Below, one piece after another: positions 60,540 through 64,000 of a DNA stretch of 64,000 bases. A program made the translations under genes and the position numbers. The notes under the pieces are model-generated. The model made no database searches. It was not told where the DNA came from and saw only the letters and a list, made by a program, of their open reading frames with translations. This stretch comes from Methylobacterium nonmethylotrophicum (GTDB lineage Bacteria; Pseudomonadota; Alphaproteobacteria; Rhizobiales; Beijerinckiaceae): positions 186,001-250,000 of the forward strand of contig NZ_SRLB01000005.1 of the NCBI RefSeq assembly GCF_004745635.1, written 5' to 3'. The stretch's first letter is position 1. Each line of letters begins with the position of its first letter.

Positions 60540-61597
60540 CGGCGCCGCGCGCCGCGACGCGCCCCGGCCTCGGCCGCCGCCTCCTGCGCCGCGTGCCGCT
60601 CCTCGGCGCCGTCGTCGGCGTCGTGCTGGCCCTGTGGCTCGTCGCCGCCAACGACGTCGGGGCGGTGGGGGAGGCCTTCGGGCGCGTCGGGATCGCGGGC
60701 ATCGCCGCCGTGGTGCTGGTGCGGGTGGTGATCATCGGCCTGTGCGGCCTCGCCTGGGCGCGGGTTCTCACCGGGCTCACGGGCGTCGCCGCCGGCCCGT
60801 TCGTGCTGCTGCGCTTCGTGCGCGAGGGCGTCAACGTGCTGCTGCCCGTCGCCTCGGTGGGCGGCGAGGTGCTGGGGGCGCGCCTCCTCACCTTCTGGGG
60901 CGTCACCGGGGCGGCGAGCGCCGCCGGCATCCTCGTGGACATGTTCTTCCAGGTCGTCACCGAGGCGCTGTTCGCGCTCGCCGGCGTGCTGCTCCTGTCG
61001 CGGCTCGAGGGCGAGCAGGCCGCCACGCTGGCGGCCTGGTGCGCCAAGGGGCTGGGCGTCAGCGGCGTGGTGCTGGTCGCCTTCTTCGCCGTGCAGCGCT
61101 ACGGCGGCGCCGGCTTCGTCGAGCGGCGGGTGAGCGCGCTCGCCCGCCGCTTCGCCCAGGAAGGCGGCGGCGCGCCGGCCGGCGGCGGCGTCCAGGCGGC
61201 CCTCGACGCGGTCTGGGACCGCCGGCGCTGGCTGCCCCTGACGCACGGGGTCCTGCTCCACCTCGCGGCCTGGTTCCTGGGCGCCCTCGAGATCTGGATC
61301 GCCCTGCGCTGCATCGGCATCGAGGGCGTGACGCTCGCCGAGGCGGTGGTGCTCGAATCCTTGAGCCAGGCGATCAAGTCCGCCGCCTTCCCGATCCCGA
61401 GCGGGCTCGGGGTGCAGGAGGGCGGCTTCGTGCTGCTGGGAAGCCTGTTCGGCATCGATCCGCATACCGCGCTGGCGCTCTCGCTGGTCAAGCGGGTGCC
61501 GGACGTGGTGCTGGGCCTGCCGGCGCTGATGGCCTGGCAGGCGATCGAGGCGCGCCGCGGGCTGATGGCCCCGAAGGCGGTGCCGCCCGTGGTCTAG
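60536..61597 (+). CDS. HpnL-like integral membrane protein (lysylphosphatidylglycerol synthase TM family)
   Basis: 353 residues with about eight membrane helices. N-terminal LGAVVGVVLALWLVAANDVG, then VVIIGLCGLAWARVL, FVREGVNVLLPVASVGGEVL, and the late AIKSAAFPIPSGLGVQEGGF with the P-x-G-x-G-x-x-E pattern typical of LPG-synthase-like/flippase-like membrane proteins. It is close to hopanoid-associated HpnL, as far as I can recall that family. No other hpn gene is in the window. Starts with GTG overlapping the ferredoxin-like gene. Confidence 0.8.
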   Translation: MTAPRAATRPGLGRRLLRRVPLLGAVVGVVLALWLVAANDVGAVGEAFGRVGIAGIAAVVLVRVVIIGLCGLAWARVLTGLTGVAAGPFVLLRFVREGVNVLLPVASVGGEVLGARLLTFWGVTGAASAAGILVDMFFQVVTEALFALAGVLLLSRLEGEQAATLAAWCAKGLGVSGVVLVAFFAVQRYGGAGFVERRVSALARRFAQEGGGAPAGGGVQAALDAVWDRRRWLPLTHGVLLHLAAWFLGALEIWIALRCIGIEGVTLAEAVVLESLSQAIKSAAFPIPSGLGVQEGGFVLLGSLFGIDPHTALALSLVKRVPDVVLGLPALMAWQAIEARRGLMAPKAVPPVV

Positions 61598-62142
61598 CCC
61601 TTCTGGCCGGCGGCGGCCGCCCGGGCCAGGAGGTCGGGCGTGTCGGGAGCGCTCATGGCACGGGCGGCGCTCTCGGCGTCGTGGCCGGCCGCATCCCGGC
61701 GGACCGGATCGGCGCCGCGGGCGAGCAGCAGCTCCACCATCTCGACGCGGTTGAACATCGCCGCGATCATCAGGGCGGTGCGCCCGTCCGGGCCGGCCCC
61801 GTCGATCGCGGCCCCGCCCTCGAGCAGGGCCTGCACCACCGGCATCGCGCCCTTGAACGCCGCCGCGGCGAGCGGGGTCTGGCCGCGGTCGTTGGCGATC
61901 TCCGGATCGGCCCGATGCTCCAGGAGAACGCGCACCGTCTCGGCGTGGCCGTGATAGGCCGCGAGCATCAGCAGCGTGTCGCCCTTGTCGTTGCGCAGAT
62001 CGGGGGGCAGGCCCATGCCGAGGAGCTCGCCCAGTTCCGCATGGTGGCCGAGGCGGGCATACTGAAACACCCGGCCCGCGAAGGCGATCGTGTCCTCGTC
62101 CAGCGTCGGTCGCGCCGGGGCACCCGGCTCCTCGTTCTGCAT
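61594..62142 (-). CDS. Ankyrin-repeat protein
   Basis: 182 residues with about four ankyrin repeats: ELGELLGMGLPPDLRNDKGD, TLLMLAAYHGHAETVRVLLE, QTPLAAAAFKGAMPVVQALL and TALMIAAMFNRVEMVELLLA. Each shows the TPLxxAAxxG / VxxLLxxGA pattern. Cytosolic interaction protein; partner unknown. Convergent with the HpnL-like gene, 4 bp overlap. Confidence 0.92.
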   Translation of the reverse strand: MQNEEPGAPARPTLDEDTIAFAGRVFQYARLGHHAELGELLGMGLPPDLRNDKGDTLLMLAAYHGHAETVRVLLEHRADPEIANDRGQTPLAAAAFKGAMPVVQALLEGGAAIDGAGPDGRTALMIAAMFNRVEMVELLLARGADPVRRDAAGHDAESAARAMSAPDTPDLLARAAAAGQKG

Positions 62143-62366
62143 CGCGCTCGCGTCCGTTCCTCGTCGCTGCGGGATATCGGGCGCGGGCGCCGCCCGCCAA
62201 GGGGAATGGCCGGAACGGTCGCCGCCGGCCGGTGCGGGCGCCCAGCGTTAAGGTGCATTTTACTACGCGGAACGGAATCGCTCGCCGGCTCCAAGGGACG
62301 ACAAGGATCTTCACCACTGCCGGCGCACCTAGCATGGCGACAACGCCCGGGAGCGAGACGCAAGTC

Positions 62367-64000
62367 GTGAGAGCCCTCTACGATTGTATTGCCGGAAGTC
62401 ACGACCTCAAGCTGGTCTTGCTCGCAGCAGTTGTATGCAACCTCGCTGCGGCGACCAGCCTGACTCTCCTCGATCACGCCCGCATCAGTGCCGGCAAGGC
62501 GCGCCGGCTGTGGCTGTCGAGCGCCGCCCTGGCGGGCGGGACCGGCATCTGGGCGACGCATTTCATCGCCATGCTGGCCTTCGCGCCCGGCCTCGCCTCG
62601 GCCTACGATCTCGGCCTGACCGGCCTGTCCCTGCTGATCGGCGTGGTCATGACGGCGGCCGGGTTCTGGATCGCCCTGCGGCCGGGCTTTCCCGGCGCGG
62701 CCTGGCTCGGCGGCGCGCAGATCGGCCTCGGCGTCGGGGCGATGCACTTCACCGGCATGGCGGCCTTCGAGGTCGCGGGCCGCGTCGCCTGGGATCCGGG
62801 CCTCGTCGCTGCGGCGCTGGCGGCCGGGACCGTGCTGGGCAGCCTGGCGCTCGCCACGACGCTGCGGGACGGCTCGGTGCGGGTGAAGCTGGCGGGGGCC
62901 GGCCTGATGGTGCTGGGCATCTGCGGGCTGCACTTCACCGCCATGAGCGCCGCCGTGATCGTGCCGGATCCCGCGGTCGCCCTGTCGGGCACCGCGGTGC
63001 CGGCGGAGATGCTGGCCGTGGCGGTGGCGGTCGCCAGCATCACGATCCTGGTCCTGGCCTTCGCGGGGCTGTGGCTGCACCTGCGCGACGAGCGCCGCTC
63101 GGTCCTCGAGGGCGACCGGATGCGGGGGCTCGCCAATGCCGCGGTCGAGGGCCTGGTGGTCTGCGACGGCGACCGGATCGTCACCGTCAACGACAGCTTC
63201 GCCGACCTCGTCGGCCGACCGGCCGAGACGCTGGCCGGCGAGGCCCTGTCGGGCTTCCTCGGCGAGCCGACGGAGCCCGGCGCGAGCGACCTCGCGGAGG
63301 CCCCCGAGGCGCAGCTGCGCCGGGCCGACGGCAGCCTCGTGCCGGTGGAGGTGATCCGCCGCGTCATCGACTTCGCCGGTCGGCCGCACGCGGCGGCGGC
63401 GGTCCGGGACCTCCGGGCGCGCAAGCGCGCCGAGGCGCGCATCGCGTACCTCGCCCATCACGACGCCCTCACGGGGACGCCGAACCGCACCAGCTTCAAC
63501 CGCCGGCTCGAGCAGGAGATCGCGCTGGCGCGTGCCGCGGGCCGGCCGCTGGCGGTCCTGTGCGCCGACCTCGACCGCTTCAAGGAGGTCAACGACCTCT
63601 TCGGCCACGCCGCCGGCGACGCGCTGCTGCGCGCGGTCTGCGCGGCGATCACCGCGGTGCTCGGCCCCGGCCAGATGCTGGCCCGCCTCGGCGGCGACGA
63701 GTTCGCGGTGCTGGCCCCGAACCTCGACGCGGCGGCCGCCGAAGCCCTCGGCGAGGCGATCCTCGCCGCCCTGCGGGGGGCCGAGACCGGGCCGGCCGGC
63801 GCGATCGCGGCGGCGAGCCTCGGCATCGCGCTCTACCCGCATGACGGCGAGGAGCCCGAGACCCTGATGATCCAGGCCGATACCGCCCTCTACCGGGCCA
63901 AGCAGGAGGGCCGCGGGCGGCTGCGCTTCTACGAGGCCCGCATGGGCGTGCAGGTCCGCGAGCGTCGCCGGCTCGAGCACGATCTGCGCCATGCCGTCGA
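62367..64000 (+). CDS. MHYT-PAS-GGDEF signalling protein, 3' end beyond the window
   Basis: Open to the right edge (544 codons seen). It contains an integral-membrane MHYT sensor (about 10-230) with repeated WATHFIAMLAF, GAMHFTGMAAF and LHFTAMSAA. A PAS domain follows (about 250-345; GLVVCDGDRIVTVNDSFADL), then a GGDEF domain with intact GGDEF at 442-446 (LARLGGDEFAVLAPN) and DRFKEVNDLFGHAAGDALL. The last residues RERRRLEHDLRHAV are the usual linker into an EAL domain, so a cyclic-di-GMP phosphodiesterase part probably follows. The RxxD inhibitory site before GGDEF is absent. GTG 62367 (VRALYDCIAGSHDL) is chosen by similarity to remembered MHYT proteins; ATG 62334 is the alternative. Confidence 0.88.
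   Translation, partial: MRALYDCIAGSHDLKLVLLAAVVCNLAAATSLTLLDHARISAGKARRLWLSSAALAGGTGIWATHFIAMLAFAPGLASAYDLGLTGLSLLIGVVMTAAGFWIALRPGFPGAAWLGGAQIGLGVGAMHFTGMAAFEVAGRVAWDPGLVAAALAAGTVLGSLALATTLRDGSVRVKLAGAGLMVLGICGLHFTAMSAAVIVPDPAVALSGTAVPAEMLAVAVAVASITILVLAFAGLWLHLRDERRSVLEGDRMRGLANAAVEGLVVCDGDRIVTVNDSFADLVGRPAETLAGEALSGFLGEPTEPGASDLAEAPEAQLRRADGSLVPVEVIRRVIDFAGRPHAAAAVRDLRARKRAEARIAYLAHHDALTGTPNRTSFNRRLEQEIALARAAGRPLAVLCADLDRFKEVNDLFGHAAGDALLRAVCAAITAVLGPGQMLARLGGDEFAVLAPNLDAAAAEALGEAILAALRGAETGPAGAIAAASLGIALYPHDGEEPETLMIQADTALYRAKQEGRGRLRFYEARMGVQVRERRRLEHDLRHAV

Overview
The window looks like chromosomal DNA of a Methylobacterium/Methylorubrum-type alphaproteobacterium (order Hyphomicrobiales). 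This is inferred from very high GC with strong G/C third-position bias, frequent GTG starts, an FtcR-type flagellar regulator, the MotB-MotC-FliK-transglycosylase motility group, an HpnL-like membrane protein, and a tandem pair of 442-residue flagellins. No rRNA, tRNA, CRISPR array, transposase or phage structural gene was found. Most of the window reads as core chromosome.

Layout. Positions 1-11.6 kb hold small hypothetical proteins, an orphan sensor kinase, an orphan dipeptide-type binding protein, SelO, a glycine-rich double cold-shock protein, a truncated outer-membrane-protein remnant, pyrophosphatase, a GNAT acetyltransferase and a Cys-based phosphatase. Positions 11.6-31.1 kb form a flagellar/motility island. 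It has two near-identical flagellins on the minus strand, then a plus-strand run motA-fliM-(small coiled-coil gene)-fliN-fliG-(repeat ORF)-flhB-(unknown gene), then ftcR. Facing them is a tightly overlapping minus-strand operon fliF-fliH-motB-motC-fliK-lytic transglycosylase. Together these supply filament, MS ring, switch complex, stator, hook-length control, part of the export gate, peptidoglycan opening and a regulator. An MCP (32.3 kb) and a CheZ-like phosphatase (42.7 kb) lie nearby.

Positions 31.3-50 kb are mostly housekeeping: two SDRs (one lacking the catalytic Tyr), haloacid dehalogenase, an MHS-family MFS transporter, malate synthase G, a DUF2076 protein, an L,D-transpeptidase, GT61, uvrC-pgsA-moaD, a DUF3616 protein and a metal-binding ABC lipoprotein-like SBP. 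Positions 50-58.4 kb hold a frameshifted receiver-domain pseudogene, DUF2934, a DUF2306/TetR divergent pair with a perfect operator palindrome, and a five-gene peptide-type ABC transporter (SBP, two permeases, two ATPases). The transporter is preceded by a sigma-54-like promoter. From 58.8 kb to the end there is a LivK-like binding protein, a ferredoxin-like/HpnL-like overlapping pair, an ankyrin protein and the start of an MHYT-PAS-GGDEF protein cut by the window edge.

The most unusual features are the following. A 15-bp minisatellite ORF couples fliG to flhB. The flagellin pair shares a 374-bp identical core and conserved upstream blocks. A nested inverted-repeat family has one copy inside the transporter operon and another after moaD. 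A terminator hairpin carries a start codon in its loop. An unrecognised gene overlaps the end of flhB. No clearly new multi-gene defence or metabolic system was recognised.
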